Below are positions 8,467-17,250 of a stretch of 64,000 nt of DNA, piece by piece; positions within the stretch are counted from its first letter, which is position 1, and each line of letters begins with the position of its first letter. The DNA is from Actinoalloteichus_B caeruleus (GTDB taxonomy: Bacteria > Actinomycetota > Actinomycetes > Mycobacteriales > Pseudonocardiaceae). Made by a program: the position numbers and the translations under genes. Below the pieces are notes generated by a model. That model was given only the letters and a program-made list of their open reading frames with translations. It made no database searches and was not told where the DNA came from. The DNA lies in the NCBI RefSeq assembly GCF_000718005.1, contig NZ_JODV01000007.1. One strand, written 5' to 3'.

Positions 8467-8990
8467 GCAGATCACTCCTTCTCGATCGTCGACCAGGCCC
8501 GACCAGCGGCGACCGTGTCGAACCGGCCGGCCGCGCGCTGGTCGCGGGTGAGGTTTCGCGTCAAACCTGGTTCAGCACGATAGGTAGCGGTGGGCGCACC
8601 GACGGGCATTTCAGCCGGATACCGGCGCGTCGCGAACGGGGAGCCCCGAGGCGGGGCGAACACCCCGGCGACCACCTCGAGCGGAGGGCGCCGCACGGGC
8701 ACTGGGCGCGGGCGGGATCGCTCCACCCGGCGAGACGAGCGTGGCCGAGGACGAGGCGGCCCGCCCGGCGGAGCGGAGCGCCACGCGGACGAGCCCGCTG
8801 GAAGACCGGAACCGGCCACGGCGGAAGCGGCCCGACTGGCGGGGCTGGCGGGAGGGCCGGCCCCGCCGGCCACCGAGGGGGCCGCCCCGCCAGCTGGCTC
8901 CACAGGGCGGACGCAGCGACGTTCCGCGACGGGTGGGAGGGACCACCCGGGTCCTCCCCGCTCCCGGTCGGTTCCCAGGAGGTGAAGCGC
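8467..8990. other. Intergenic region, no gene recognised
   Basis: About 520 nt lie between the glutaredoxin stop and the FAS1 lipoprotein start. Open frames on both strands translate to Arg/Gly/Pro-rich low-complexity peptides with no domain and no ribosome binding site. The part next to the lipoprotein gene (8520-8590) is less GC-rich and contains TTGACG on the minus strand, a possible -35 element. A matching -10 was not found. Confidence 0.5.
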
Positions 8991-9239
8991 TCAGCGCAGA
9001 GCGGCGCGAAGCCGCTCCTCCTCGACGCGCCAGTACCCGTGTTCCCGCCCGTCGACCAGGATCACCGGCACCCGGTCCCCGTACTCGGCGCGCAGCTCAC
9101 GGTCGTCGTCGACGTCCTCCGAGGTCCAGGGGACCCCGAGTTCACCGCAGATCCGGTCGATGTCCCGCTCCGCCTCGACGCAGCCGTGGCAGCCCTGGCG
9201 GACCAACAGCGTGACGGTGTGGTGGTCTGGCACGCTCAC
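8991..9239 (-). CDS. Glutaredoxin-family protein
   Basis: The 82-residue thioredoxin-fold protein has a CxxC redox site, GCHGC (C17 and C20), the cis-proline strand DRVPVILVDG and a C-terminal helix. The GTG start overlaps the acyl-CoA dehydrogenase stop by 4 nt (GTGA), so the two are coupled. Rv0508, a similar small glutaredoxin, holds the equivalent place near hemA in M. tuberculosis. In a mycothiol-using organism it may act like a mycoredoxin, though the family of that name has a different context. The substrate is unknown. Confidence 0.88.
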   Translation of the reverse strand: MSVPDHHTVTLLVRQGCHGCVEAERDIDRICGELGVPWTSEDVDDDRELRAEYGDRVPVILVDGREHGYWRVEEERLRAALR

Positions 9240-10393
9240 CGTTGTATCAGGGAGCGGGCGATCACCATGCGCTGGATCTGGTTGGTGCCCTCCACGATCT
9301 GCAACACCTTCGCCTCCCGCATGTAGCGCTCGACCGGGTAGTCCTCCACGTACCCGGCGCCCCCGAGGACCTGGACCATGTCGGTCGTCACCCGCATGCA
9401 GGTGTCGGTGGCCACCAACTTCGCCATCGCCGCCTGCCGGCCGTACGGCAGACCACCGTCCTTGCGACGGGCGGCGGCGAGGTAGAGCTGCCGCGCGGCC
9501 TCGATGCCCGCCGCCGCGTCGGCGATCAGGAACGACACCCCCTGGAACTCCCCGATCGGCCGGCCGAACGCCGTGCGCTGCCCCGCGTACTCCACCGCCA
9601 CGTCCAGCGCGGCCTGGGCGACGCCCACCGCGCCGGCGGCGATGCCGAGACGTCCGGCGTCGAGCGCCGCCATCGCCACTCGGAAGCCGTCGCCCTCGGC
9701 GCCGAGGCGCCGTTCCACGGGCACCTCGACTCCGTCGAGCACGACCTGGGACGTCACGGAGGACCGGAGGCCCATCTTCCGTTCCGGACTGGCCCCGCTC
9801 AGGCCCGGGGTGCCGCCGTCCACGAGGAAGGCGCTGATCCCCTTGGGCCCGTCCTCGCCCGTCCTGGCCAGGACCAGGTAGAAGTCGGCGACCCCTCCGT
9901 GCGTCACCCACGCCTTCGTGCCCGACAGCCGGTATCCGTCGGCGGTCCGCTCCGCCCTGGTCCGCAACGCGGCCGCGTCGGACCCGGAGTGCGGCTCGGA
10001 GAGGCAGTACGCCCCGAGCAGGTCACCGCCGACCAGGTCGGGCAGCCAGCGTTCGCGCTGTTCGTCGCTGCCGAAGGTGGCCAGCCCGTGGCACGAGAGG
10101 CAGTGCACGCTGGTGCCGAGGCCCACCGTCAGCCAGGCCCTCGACAGCTCCTCCACCACCTGGAGGTAGACCTCGTAGGGTTGCCCACCCCCGCCGTACT
10201 CCTCCGGGTAAGGCAGGCCGAGGAGACCCGCCTGCCCGAGCAGGCCGAAGAGGTCCCGGGGAAACTCACGGCGCTCCTCGGCCGCCGCCGCGCGCGGGGC
10301 GAGTTCCCGACTGGCGATGTCACTCGTGAGCGCGAGCAGGTCCCGCGCCTCCTGGCTCGGTAACTGCCGCTCCACCTCTCGCGCGTTCGTCAC
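9236..10393 (-). CDS. Acyl-CoA dehydrogenase
   Basis: This FAD-dependent enzyme would introduce the alpha-beta double bond in acyl-CoA thioesters. The 385-residue length is standard. The FAD/substrate signature AYCLSEPHSGSDA, the middle-domain strand KAWVTHGG and the C-terminal motif QVLGGAGYVEDYPVERYMREAK are all present. VEGTNQIQRMVIAR holds the expected catalytic glutamate. The start is a GTG divergent from the sigma factor gene. Chain-length specificity cannot be read from the sequence. Coupling to a glutaredoxin gene is unusual but gives no functional clue. Confidence 0.93.
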   Translation of the reverse strand: MTNAREVERQLPSQEARDLLALTSDIASRELAPRAAAAEERREFPRDLFGLLGQAGLLGLPYPEEYGGGGQPYEVYLQVVEELSRAWLTVGLGTSVHCLSCHGLATFGSDEQRERWLPDLVGGDLLGAYCLSEPHSGSDAAALRTRAERTADGYRLSGTKAWVTHGGVADFYLVLARTGEDGPKGISAFLVDGGTPGLSGASPERKMGLRSSVTSQVVLDGVEVPVERRLGAEGDGFRVAMAALDAGRLGIAAGAVGVAQAALDVAVEYAGQRTAFGRPIGEFQGVSFLIADAAAGIEAARQLYLAAARRKDGGLPYGRQAAMAKLVATDTCMRVTTDMVQVLGGAGYVEDYPVERYMREAKVLQIVEGTNQIQRMVIARSLIQR

Positions 10394-10637
10394 TCGATGA
10401 CCTCCGTACTGCTGGCGAGCACATTCCGCTCGAATTCTGGGTCATCCGATACTCGGTCGTCCAATGTTCCCCCGAGTTGGCGGGTGTCTCCGATCACCTG
10501 CCAGGAGAAGGACCCTGCTGGAGTGAAAAACCGGGCTGAACTGGAAGTTGGCGCCCGGGGTTCGCCAGAATCCCCCCGACCACCAACCCTGGGTGACCAC
10601 TCCGTCACGAGTCGGGTTCGGTGCGACAGGGGGTGGG

Positions 10638-11210
10638 ATGTCGACGACACGGGCGGAAGGGTGGTCGCTCGTACGCGCCGCGCAGCGGGGCGACCCGACC
10701 GCCTTCGCCGAGCTGTACCGGACCCACGTGGACGTCGTGTTCCGGTACGCGCTGCTGAGGACCGGCGACCGGGAGCTGGCGGAGGACGTCACCAGCGAGA
10801 CCTTCCTGCGGGCGCTGCGCAGGATCAGTTCACTCCGTGAACGCGGCCGGGACGTGGGCGCCTGGTTCGTGACGATCGCGCGCAACCTGGTCCTCGACCA
10901 CGTGCGCTCCGGCCAGTACCGCATGGAGGTCCCGGTCGCCCGGCCGGAGGACGGGCCGCTGTCGGCATCGCTGCCGGTGCAGGCCGGCCCCGAGCAGAAG
11001 GTCCTCACCGAGGCGGTGCACTCCGAGCTGCTGCGCCACCTCGGCCGACTCGGCACCGACCAACGGGAGTGCGTGGTCCTCCGGTTCCTCGGCGGCCTGT
11101 CGGTGGCCGAGACCGCGGCCAGGATGGGCCGCAACGAGGGCGCGGTGAAGGCCCTGCAACAACGGGCCGTGCGCCGCTTGGCGCGGATGCTGCCGGAGGG
11201 CCTGCGGTGA
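10638..11210 (+). CDS. ECF RNA polymerase sigma factor, BldN-like by context
   Basis: The 190-residue protein has region 2 (AFAELYRTHVDVVFRYALLR, then ELAEDVTSETFLRALRRI, WFVTIARNLVLDHVRS) and region 4 (GTDQRECVVLRFLGGLSVAE, AARMGRNEGAVKALQQRAVRRL). ATG 10638 is chosen over upstream codons because AGGGGGTGGG precedes it. In Streptomyces the developmental sigma factor gene bldN lies close to rex-hemACD, so this may be its orthologue. Unlike pro-BldN there is no long N-terminal pro-sequence. A membrane anti-sigma factor (RsbN-type) would be expected directly downstream, but only a 37-codon frame is there. Confidence 0.9.
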   Translation: MSTTRAEGWSLVRAAQRGDPTAFAELYRTHVDVVFRYALLRTGDRELAEDVTSETFLRALRRISSLRERGRDVGAWFVTIARNLVLDHVRSGQYRMEVPVARPEDGPLSASLPVQAGPEQKVLTEAVHSELLRHLGRLGTDQRECVVLRFLGGLSVAETAARMGRNEGAVKALQQRAVRRLARMLPEGLR

Positions 11211-11320
11211 GCGGTCCGGCCGCGGCGGCGCCGGGGGTTCCCGTCACCACCCGCGCCCGGCGCGCGCCGCGCCATCCGGGTCCTCGGCGCCGTTCCGGCA
11301 CCGGCGCGGACCCGCGTTGA
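11207..11320 (+). CDS. Short coupled reading frame after the sigma gene, possibly a remnant
   Basis: A GTG overlaps the sigma factor stop (GTGA) and opens 37 codons rich in Arg, Pro and Ala, with no membrane segment. The 4-nt overlap resembles the start of a coupled anti-sigma gene, but the frame ends at 11320. It may be the truncated start of a lost rsbN-like gene, or chance. Confidence in a functional protein is low. Confidence 0.25.
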   Translation: MSGPAAAAPGVPVTTRARRAPRHPGPRRRSGTGADPR

Positions 11321-11439
11321 GGCTCGGGTCACGGCGAGTGATGATCTCGCGGCCTCGCCCGATCGTTACCCTGGATACCGAATCCCCTCCGGAACCGATC
11401 CGCTGGGAGCGACACCCACCGATCCAGGGAGGCGCCGCG

Positions 11440-12333
11440 GTGCCGTTGTGGCGGAAGCGCGAGACCGGCCAGGCACTGGAAGACCATGCGACCCGGGCGG
11501 GGCAGATCTCGGCGGAGGCGGCGGTGACCGCGCCAGCCGAGGTACCCGCCGTGGCGCCCGACCTCACGGCCGCGGCGTTCTTCGACGTCGACAACACCAT
11601 GATGATGGGGGCGTCGATCTACCACTTCGCCCGCGGACTGGCGGCGCGGAAGTACTTCACCACCTCCGACATGGCGGGCTTCGCCTGGCAGCAGATCAAG
11701 TTCCGCATCGGTGGGCGGGAGAACCCCGAGGAGATCCAGTCCAGTCGGGAACAGGCCCTCTCCTTCGTCGCGGGGCGCTCGGTGGAGGAACTGGTCCGCC
11801 TGAGCGAGGAGATCTACGACGAGGTGATGGCGGACCGGATCTGGGAGGGCACCCGCGCGCTCGCGCAGAAGCACCTTGACTCCGGCCAGCGGGTGTGGCT
11901 GGTGACCGCGACACCACGCGAACTCGCCGACATCATCGCCCGTCGCCTCGGGCTCACCGGTGCGCTGGGGACGGTGGCCGAGAGCGAGGACGGCGTCTAC
12001 ACCGGGCGGCTCGTCGGGGATCTGCTGCACGGCAAGGCCAAGGCCCAGGCGGTGCGCGCGCTCGCGGTTCGCGAGGGCCTGCACCTGCGCCGGTGCACCG
12101 CCTACTCCGACTCGGTGAACGACATCCCGATGCTGTCGGCGGTGGGCACCGCCGTCGCGGTGAACCCGGACCCCCCGCTGCGGGAGGCCGCCAGGGCCAG
12201 GGGCTGGCAGATCAGGGACTTCCGCACCGGCAGGCGGGCCGCGAAGATCGGGGTGAACTCGATGCTCGGAGCGGGCGCTCTCGTGGGAGCGGTCGCCGCC
12301 GGCCTGCGCTACCACCGCCGCCCGAGGATCTGA
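11440..12333 (+). CDS. HAD-IB family phosphatase with hydrophobic C-terminus
   Basis: The 297-residue protein belongs to the SerB-like HAD subfamily IB. Motif I is FFDVDNT (D49 and D51), motif II is WLVTATP, and the motif III/IV region is HGKAKAQAV with AYSDSVNDIPML. The last 35 residues contain SMLGAGALVGAVAAGLRY, a likely membrane anchor. GTG 11440 has AGGGAGG 8 nt upstream. M. tuberculosis SerB1 (Rv0505c) occupies the equivalent locus. Together with the adjacent PlsC-like acyltransferase it could act on a phosphorylated lipid precursor, which is inference only. Confidence 0.9.
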   Translation: MPLWRKRETGQALEDHATRAGQISAEAAVTAPAEVPAVAPDLTAAAFFDVDNTMMMGASIYHFARGLAARKYFTTSDMAGFAWQQIKFRIGGRENPEEIQSSREQALSFVAGRSVEELVRLSEEIYDEVMADRIWEGTRALAQKHLDSGQRVWLVTATPRELADIIARRLGLTGALGTVAESEDGVYTGRLVGDLLHGKAKAQAVRALAVREGLHLRRCTAYSDSVNDIPMLSAVGTAVAVNPDPPLREAARARGWQIRDFRTGRRAAKIGVNSMLGAGALVGAVAAGLRYHRRPRI

Positions 12334-12337
12334 CGAC

Positions 12338-12354
12338 CCGGCGGACGCCGCCGG
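12338..12354. terminator. Compact hairpin between convergent genes
   Basis: CCGGCGG-ACG-CCGCCGG forms a 7-bp stem with a 3-nt loop directly after the HAD phosphatase stop and before the convergent acyltransferase stop. It lacks a T-tract but is well placed as a bidirectional terminator. Confidence 0.5.
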
Positions 12355-12384
12355 GGCGCCCGAGCCGCGAGTGGCCCGTCCGCC

Positions 12385-13419
12385 TCAGCCGAGGAACACG
12401 CTCTGCCGCTGGGACAGCATCCGGTAGAGGGTCTGCTGGATCGTCTCGCGCACCTGGTCGGTGAGGTCGAAGACCAGCATCGGGTCCTCCGCCGCGTCGG
12501 GACCGTACTCCGCGGTGCTGATCGGCTCGCCGAACTCGATGTACCACTTCGACGGCAGCGGAACGGCGCCCAGCGGTCCCAGCAGGGGGAAGAACGGTGT
12601 GATCGGGAAGTAGGGCAACCCGAGCAGCCGAGCGAGCGGTCGGATGTCCCCGATCTTCGGGTAGATCTCCTCGGCACCCACGATGGAACAGGGCACGATC
12701 GGCGTCCCCGTGCGCAACGCCGCGGAGACGAAACCACCCCGGCCGAACCGCTGGAGCTTGTAGCGGTCCCGGAAGGGCTTGCCCACCCCCTTGAACCCCT
12801 CCGGCCAGACACCGACCACCTCGCCACCCCGGAGCAGCCGCTCCGCGTCGGGACCGCAGGCGAGGGTGTGACCGGCCCTGCGCGCCGTCGCACCGAGCAC
12901 GGGAAGGCGGAAGACCAGGTCGGCCCCGAGCAACCGCAGGTGCCGCCGCTCGGGGTGGTGGTCGTGGACGGCCACGGCCGTCATCAGCGCGTCCACCGGC
13001 AGCGTGCCCGCGTGGTTCGCGACGATGAGCGCCCCGCTGTCGCCCGGCACGTTGTGCAACCCCACCGCCTCGACCCGGAACCACCGCTCGTAGAGCAGGC
13101 GCAGCGCGGGCAGGAACACCGCGTCGTTGAGCTCCGCGTCGAACCCGAACTCGTCGACCTCGTACTCACCGGCGAGGCGGCGGCGGACGAACCGCGCCAG
13201 CCCCGCCAGCCGGTCCTCGAGGCGCGCGTCCACGGCGGGGTCTGGTTCCGGGGCCTCCCCGTCCCGCCCGCCGCCCGCCTGCGCGGGGCCGTCGCCGCTC
13301 CGCGCTGCCCGCACGGTGCCGGGCAGGTCCTCGGAGGCGGTCGTGTCCTCCGCCACGGGTTGGGCGCCGCCCCCGGACACCCGTCCCGGACGCAGCGGTA
13401 TCACTCGTGCCTCGGCCAC
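12385..13419 (-). CDS. PlsC-like 1-acylglycerol-3-phosphate acyltransferase
   Basis: The 344-residue protein begins with about 75 disordered residues. The acyltransferase domain follows with the catalytic NHxxxxD block as NHAGTLPVDALMTA, the LACGPDAERLL stretch, PEGFKGVGKPFRDRYKLQRF, and GTPIVPCSIVGAEEIYP. These are the acyltransferase motifs I-IV in order. The GTG start is preceded by GGAGGAGG at ideal distance. Rv0502 is the positional counterpart in M. tuberculosis. It probably acylates a lysophospholipid or related lipid at the cytoplasmic membrane. The substrate is not defined by the sequence. Confidence 0.9.
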   Translation of the reverse strand: MAEARVIPLRPGRVSGGGAQPVAEDTTASEDLPGTVRAARSGDGPAQAGGGRDGEAPEPDPAVDARLEDRLAGLARFVRRRLAGEYEVDEFGFDAELNDAVFLPALRLLYERWFRVEAVGLHNVPGDSGALIVANHAGTLPVDALMTAVAVHDHHPERRHLRLLGADLVFRLPVLGATARRAGHTLACGPDAERLLRGGEVVGVWPEGFKGVGKPFRDRYKLQRFGRGGFVSAALRTGTPIVPCSIVGAEEIYPKIGDIRPLARLLGLPYFPITPFFPLLGPLGAVPLPSKWYIEFGEPISTAEYGPDAAEDPMLVFDLTDQVRETIQQTLYRMLSQRQSVFLG

Positions 13420-13529
13420 TCGTTCCTCCTCCGTGATCGTCCTGACGGCCGCGGCACCGCGACACGGTCACCCCCCGGGCGCACGTCCTCGTCCTCCCGG
13501 GCCACGGGACGTGGACCTCGCCCGCGAGA

Positions 13530-14564
13530 TCAGCGTCGTCCGGGCACGGTCGCGGACCGGATCCGATCCCACCCGCCGCCCAACCGGTCCGCGTCGACCA
13601 GCGGGCGCAGTCCCCTGCCCTGGACGAAGTCATCAAACACCTGAGCCGTCGACCACCGCGGCACGAAGCCGGCGTTCTCCCGCAGAGAGGTGGTGTCCAT
13701 CACCTGTCCGAAGTCAGGCGTACCGGACTCCGGTGGCCACCCGAGCGGGACCACCCGGCGCAGCACGGCGCCGACGGGGCGCAACGCCGGCCTGGGCAGG
13801 ACCACTGGCAGCCTGCCAGCCCTGCGCACCGCCTGGGTGAGCGTCAGCACGCCCTCACCCGCCACGTTGTACACGCCCGGCAGGTCGGTGAGGGTGGCGA
13901 GTCGGGTGACCGCGACGGCGTCCTCGGTGTGCACGAGTTGGAGGCGGGGATCGTGACCGAGGGGAACGGGTACCGCCGGCAGCGCGAAGTACCGGGACAG
14001 GACGGTGTCGGCCCGGGGGCCGAGGAAGTTGCTGAAACGGAGTGTGGTGGTGACGACGTCGGGCCGCCGTCGCGCGAAGCCCCGCAGGTAGCCCTCGATC
14101 TCGGCGGCGTCCTTGGCGTAGCCGCCGCTGGGCAGTTCGCGCGGTTCCGTCCGCTCGGTGAAGACCGCCGGATCCCGGGGGCTGCTGCCGTAGACGGCGC
14201 TCGTCGACTTCAGGACCACCCTGCGGACCAGCGGCGAGGTCTGGCAGGCGGCGAGGAGCTGCATCGTGCCGATGACGTTGAGTTCCTTGTTGAGCGCGCG
14301 ACCACCACCGACGGGTTCCGGGCTGACCGAGGTGTGCACCACCGTGTCCACCCGGGCGGCGGCGATCACCTTGGCGATCAGCCTGTTCCTGATGTCGGCG
14401 CGGATGAACTCCGCCCTGCCCAGCCTCCGCCGGACCTCGGGGGAGGGGGGAACGATGTCCACGCACAGCACGCGCTCGATGTCCGGGTCGGACGCCAGCC
14501 GCATCGCGAGCTGGGCTCCCAGGAACCCGTTCACACCGGTCACCAGGACGACGCGAGGTGTCAT
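13530..14564 (-). CDS. NAD-dependent epimerase/dehydratase (extended SDR), GalE2-like
   Basis: ATG 14564 has GGGAG 7 nt upstream and opens with VVLVTGVNGFLGAQLAMRL, the TGxxGxxG nucleotide-binding loop. The protein has 344 residues. DIVPPSPEVRRRL and DTVVHTSVSPEP fit the family core. The usual YxxxK catalytic pair is not obvious: the region reads GGYAKDAAEIEGYLRG, where Lys is two rather than four residues after Tyr. The positional counterpart in mycobacteria is galE2 (Rv0501). It may be a sugar-nucleotide or steroid-type SDR. The substrate is unknown. Confidence 0.87.
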   Translation of the reverse strand: MTPRVVLVTGVNGFLGAQLAMRLASDPDIERVLCVDIVPPSPEVRRRLGRAEFIRADIRNRLIAKVIAAARVDTVVHTSVSPEPVGGGRALNKELNVIGTMQLLAACQTSPLVRRVVLKSTSAVYGSSPRDPAVFTERTEPRELPSGGYAKDAAEIEGYLRGFARRRPDVVTTTLRFSNFLGPRADTVLSRYFALPAVPVPLGHDPRLQLVHTEDAVAVTRLATLTDLPGVYNVAGEGVLTLTQAVRRAGRLPVVLPRPALRPVGAVLRRVVPLGWPPESGTPDFGQVMDTTSLRENAGFVPRWSTAQVFDDFVQGRGLRPLVDADRLGGGWDRIRSATVPGRR

Positions 14565-14856
14565 GGTCTGGCTCCCATCACGTGGTGTCGGGACCACGGC
14601 GGCACCCGTCCAGACGGACCGGGTCGCGGCCGACACCTCGCTGGATCGCCGACGAGACCGCTGGTGCCAGGCTACGAGACGTCACGAGGGCCGCGACAAC
14701 CGACGGGTGACCGTTCCACTCGATCGGCGCAATCCGGCGGGCTGAGCCGGGTCACGGGCGGCCGATCGGTTCACCCGGACGCCCACCGCCCCGCGGGGAA
14801 CGGACGAGCCGGGTGGACGGCGCCGGCCGGCCGGTCGCCCATGACGCGCGGAGCCG

Positions 14857-14886
14857 CCACCGCGACGCCGCTGGGCGTCGCGGTGG
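14857..14886 (-). terminator. Terminator hairpin after the bS22 gene
   Basis: A 13-bp perfect stem (CCACCGCGACGCC with its complement) closed by a 4-nt loop starts 33 nt after the stop of the small basic protein gene. No T-tract is present. The rest of the 14565-14918 gap shows no other feature and should contain the promoter of the epimerase gene. Confidence 0.7.
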
Positions 14887-14918
14887 GCCACCTGCGGGGC
14901 GGACCGGCCGGCTCGGAC

Positions 14919-15020
14919 TCACTTGCCGAGCTTGCGCCGCTGCACGCGGGTCCTGCGGAGCAGCTTGCGGTGCTTCTTCTTGGACATCCGCTTGCGACGC
15001 TTCTTGATGACCGAGCCCAT
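14919..15020 (-). CDS. Ribosomal small-subunit protein bS22 (AURKAIP1/COX24-domain, 33 aa)
   Basis: The whole protein has 33 residues and starts [20 protein letters not shown], continuing with [13 protein letters not shown]. More than half of the residues are Lys or Arg. This exactly fits the AURKAIP1/COX24 family of Actinobacteria, whose M. tuberculosis member Rv0500B was later found on the ribosome and named bS22. GAGGG lies 7 nt upstream of the ATG, and a strong hairpin follows the stop. It sits between proC/BldC-like and the epimerase gene, as in mycobacteria. Confidence 0.95.
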
Positions 15021-15397
15021 ACGGGTCCCTCGCAGTTCTCATCGTCTCTTGGTGCGTTCCTCGCACCACGCGAACCGCGAGTCGAGGACCGCGGGAACAC
15101 GTCGGGTGCGAACGGCCTACCAGCGTACCCGGGTCGGTAGCCGGTCCTCGCAGCCCTGTCCGGGCGCCGGCGTCGGCCACCGGGGCGGGGCGGGGGCACG
15201 GGACGCGCCGGGCCGGGTTTCCGGCGCCGCGCGGGCGCCGAGACGGATCGCGCCCTCCCGCGCCGGTGGGCCGGGGGAAGAGCACGGTTCCGGGAACGAT
15301 CGGTGGACGCGTTCGGGAGCGACGCGGGCGGTGGTGGACGCGGCGCCTGGTGGAGTGACCCGGCTGCCGACCGGACGGCCGGCAGCCGGACGCTCGC
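15021..15397. other. Intergenic region with a weak hairpin, no gene recognised
   Basis: This gap lies between the stop of the BldC-like gene and the start of the bS22 gene. A 7-bp stem (CGGCGCC / GGCGCCG) at 15222-15240 could be a terminator for the BldC-like gene, 158 nt after its stop. The part next to bS22 should carry its promoter. No coding frame has family resemblance. Confidence 0.45.
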
Positions 15398-15610
15398 TCA
15401 TCCCACGTCGTAGTACGACTTCTGGAGATAGGCGTGCACGGTCTTCTCCGGGACGCGGAACGACCTGCCGACCCGCACCGCGGGCAGTTCACCCGAATGG
15501 ACCAGTCGGTAGACCGTCATCTTGGACACTCGCATCATCGCCGCCACTTCGGCGACAGTCAGGAATCGAACCTGGCCGAATCCGTTGTCATGCTCCCTTT
15601 GCGTCAACAT
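15398..15610 (-). CDS. BldC-like MerR-type helix-turn-helix DNA-binding protein
   Basis: The 70-residue protein consists almost entirely of one excisionase/MerR-type DNA-binding domain: FLTVAEVAAMMRVSKMTVYR, then LVHSGELPAVRVGRSFRVPE. This fold is shared by BldC and by the short protein Rv0500A next to proC in mycobacteria. The second signature differs from classical BldC (RVGRSFRVPE versus a GGHRRY type), so it is the proC-linked paralogue rather than BldC itself. The start is taken at ATG 15610. A GTG at 15616 shares the same AAGGA site and cannot be excluded. It is a likely transcription factor with unknown targets. Confidence 0.9.
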   Translation of the reverse strand: MLTQREHDNGFGQVRFLTVAEVAAMMRVSKMTVYRLVHSGELPAVRVGRSFRVPEKTVHAYLQKSYYDVG

Positions 15611-15784
15611 AGCCACCGTTTCCTTCGGCACCTGCCGCGCCGCCGGGCTTCCCCTCCCAGCGGTACCGACACGCACGTGCTGCTGTCGAGGGTAACGGTG
15701 CCCCTGGTGTTCCTGCGACGCACGAGCGAGGCGGCCGAGGGGCGCACGACCGGCGGGAGCCGCGCTGACCAGGCCGGACCCGGG

Positions 15785-16621
15785 TCAGCTCCCGGTTCCC
15801 TCGTGGGCTCTGCCCAGTTCCACCGACCGGTCCCTGGCCGCCTCGATCGCGTCGATCATCGCCGCCCGCACGCCGTGCTTCTCCAGTTCCCTGATCCCGG
15901 CGATCGTCGTGCCGGCCGGAGACGTGACGGCCTCCCGGAGGATGACGGGATGGCTCTCCGATCCACGGAGCATGGTGGCCGCGCCCACCGCCGACTGGAT
16001 GATCAGCTCGGCCGCCGCCGCCCTGGGCAGTCCGAGCAGGATGCCCGCGTCGATCATCGCCTCGACGAGGTAGAAGAAGTAGGCCGGGCCGGAACCGGAC
16101 AGCGCGGTCACGGCGTCCTGCTGTTCCTCGGGGACCCGCAGGACCCGGCCCACGCTCGCCAGCAGTTCCTCCACCAGCGAGAGGTCGTCCTCGGACGCGT
16201 GGCTACCGGCCGAGATGACGCTCATCGCCTCACCCACCAGCATCGGCGTGTTCGGCATCGCCCGCACCACCGGCGTGCCCGGCGGCAACCTGCTCTCGTA
16301 GAGGGCGGTGGGCAGGCCCGCGCAGAGCGAGACCACCAGCGGGAGGCCCCTGTCCGCCGGGCGTTCGGCCACCGAGCCGCTCAGGTCGTCGAGCAGCGGC
16401 TCGATGTCCTGCGGTTTCACCGCCACCACCAGGACGTCGGCATTCACGGCTGCCTCGGCGACCGCCACCGCGTCAACCCCGTGCCGCCCCGCCAGCTCCT
16501 TCGCCCGGCCCGGGTGGCGCTCGGTGAAGGAGAGCGTGTCGGGCTGGTGTCCGGCTCGGATCAGGCCGGAGAGCAACGCCTCGCCGATCTTGCCCGCACC
16601 GAGTACTGCGATAGAACTCAT
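15785..16621 (-). CDS. proC: Pyrroline-5-carboxylate reductase
   Basis: ProC reduces pyrroline-5-carboxylate to proline with NAD(P)H, the last step of proline synthesis. ATG 16621 opens with SSIAVLGAGKIGEALLSGL, the dinucleotide-binding loop. The family signature appears as VTALSGSGPAYFFYLVEAMI and the C-terminal SPAGTTIAGIRELEKHGVRA. The 278-residue length is usual. The ribosome binding site is weak (AGG about 11 nt upstream). The gene is in the same relative place as Rv0500. Confidence 0.96.
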   Translation of the reverse strand: MSSIAVLGAGKIGEALLSGLIRAGHQPDTLSFTERHPGRAKELAGRHGVDAVAVAEAAVNADVLVVAVKPQDIEPLLDDLSGSVAERPADRGLPLVVSLCAGLPTALYESRLPPGTPVVRAMPNTPMLVGEAMSVISAGSHASEDDLSLVEELLASVGRVLRVPEEQQDAVTALSGSGPAYFFYLVEAMIDAGILLGLPRAAAAELIIQSAVGAATMLRGSESHPVILREAVTSPAGTTIAGIRELEKHGVRAAMIDAIEAARDRSVELGRAHEGTGS

Positions 16622-16725
16622 GGAGGGTGAGCCTGCCAGCTCGCGCTCCGCCGCCGCACGCACTCCAGCGGAGCCCGCCCGATCGGTGGGATTCCCGCCG
16701 GTGCGCGAAACCCGGTCGCCCGAAC

Positions 16726-16754
16726 CGGCTCACCCCCGCTCGCGCGGGGCTTTC
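16726..16754 (-). repeat. Solitary CRISPR repeat outside the array
   Basis: A 29-nt sequence matches the repeat of the array at 18433-18825 at 28 of 29 positions. The only change is T to C in the loop, giving CCCCGCTCGCGCGGGG. It sits alone between proC and a small membrane protein gene, 1.7 kb from the array. No second copy is found at the 61-nt period on either side. Confidence 0.85.
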
Positions 16755-16843
16755 CCGCACCACACCGCCGGCGCCGCGACCGGGAGACGGAGCCTGGTTC
16801 GTCATCGCCGCCGGACTCGCCCACGAGGCGGGCGAGGGCGTTC

Positions 16844-17110
16844 TCAGTACCAGTCCCCCGGCTGCCGCTGGACGCAGTCCGGCCGGCGGCCCGTCTGGAA
16901 GTACTCCGCGACGGCCCGGCGCACCTGCTCGATCGGTAGCGACGCCAACGACGGGAAGAACAGCGGAACGGACTGGTCGAACGGAACAGCTGACCAAGAG
17001 GAGACCACCAATTTCGGGCCCGGGTCGCGGTGCTGCTCAGAACGGTCCACGTGGTATCCGACCAGGACCGCGACGACGACCAGGAGGACAGCCGGTACAA
17101 CGACGATCAC
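16844..17110 (-). CDS. Small single-span membrane protein, function unknown
   Basis: The 88-residue frame starts with a 17-residue hydrophobic stretch (VVVPAVLLVVVAVLVGY). An exposed region follows, with LFFPSLASLPIEQVRRAVAEYFQTG and one cysteine (RPDCVQRQPGDWY). The organisation suggests one N-terminal span and an outward C-terminal part. The start is GTG with a weak ribosome binding site. It lies in the accessory interval between proC and the XRE/DUF397 pair. No family was recognised. Confidence 0.55.
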   Translation of the reverse strand: MIVVVPAVLLVVVAVLVGYHVDRSEQHRDPGPKLVVSSWSAVPFDQSVPLFFPSLASLPIEQVRRAVAEYFQTGRRPDCVQRQPGDWY

Positions 17111-17250
17111 ACCGGCAAGAAGCGATCCGCTCGTGCGCTAACCTCAATCCGTAAGCGCGACTTTTCATTCCGTCATAACCAGTCGCGACTCAGTCGACTA
17201 GTGCGAATCGACAGTCAGCGAATAACCCGTAAGCATGAAAGGAAGGCAGT

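Noticed and set aside
8472..8903. 143-codon minus-strand frame between FAS1 and glutaredoxin genes
   Set aside because: Low-complexity Ala/Gly/Pro/Arg translation, no ribosome binding site, and no family resemblance.
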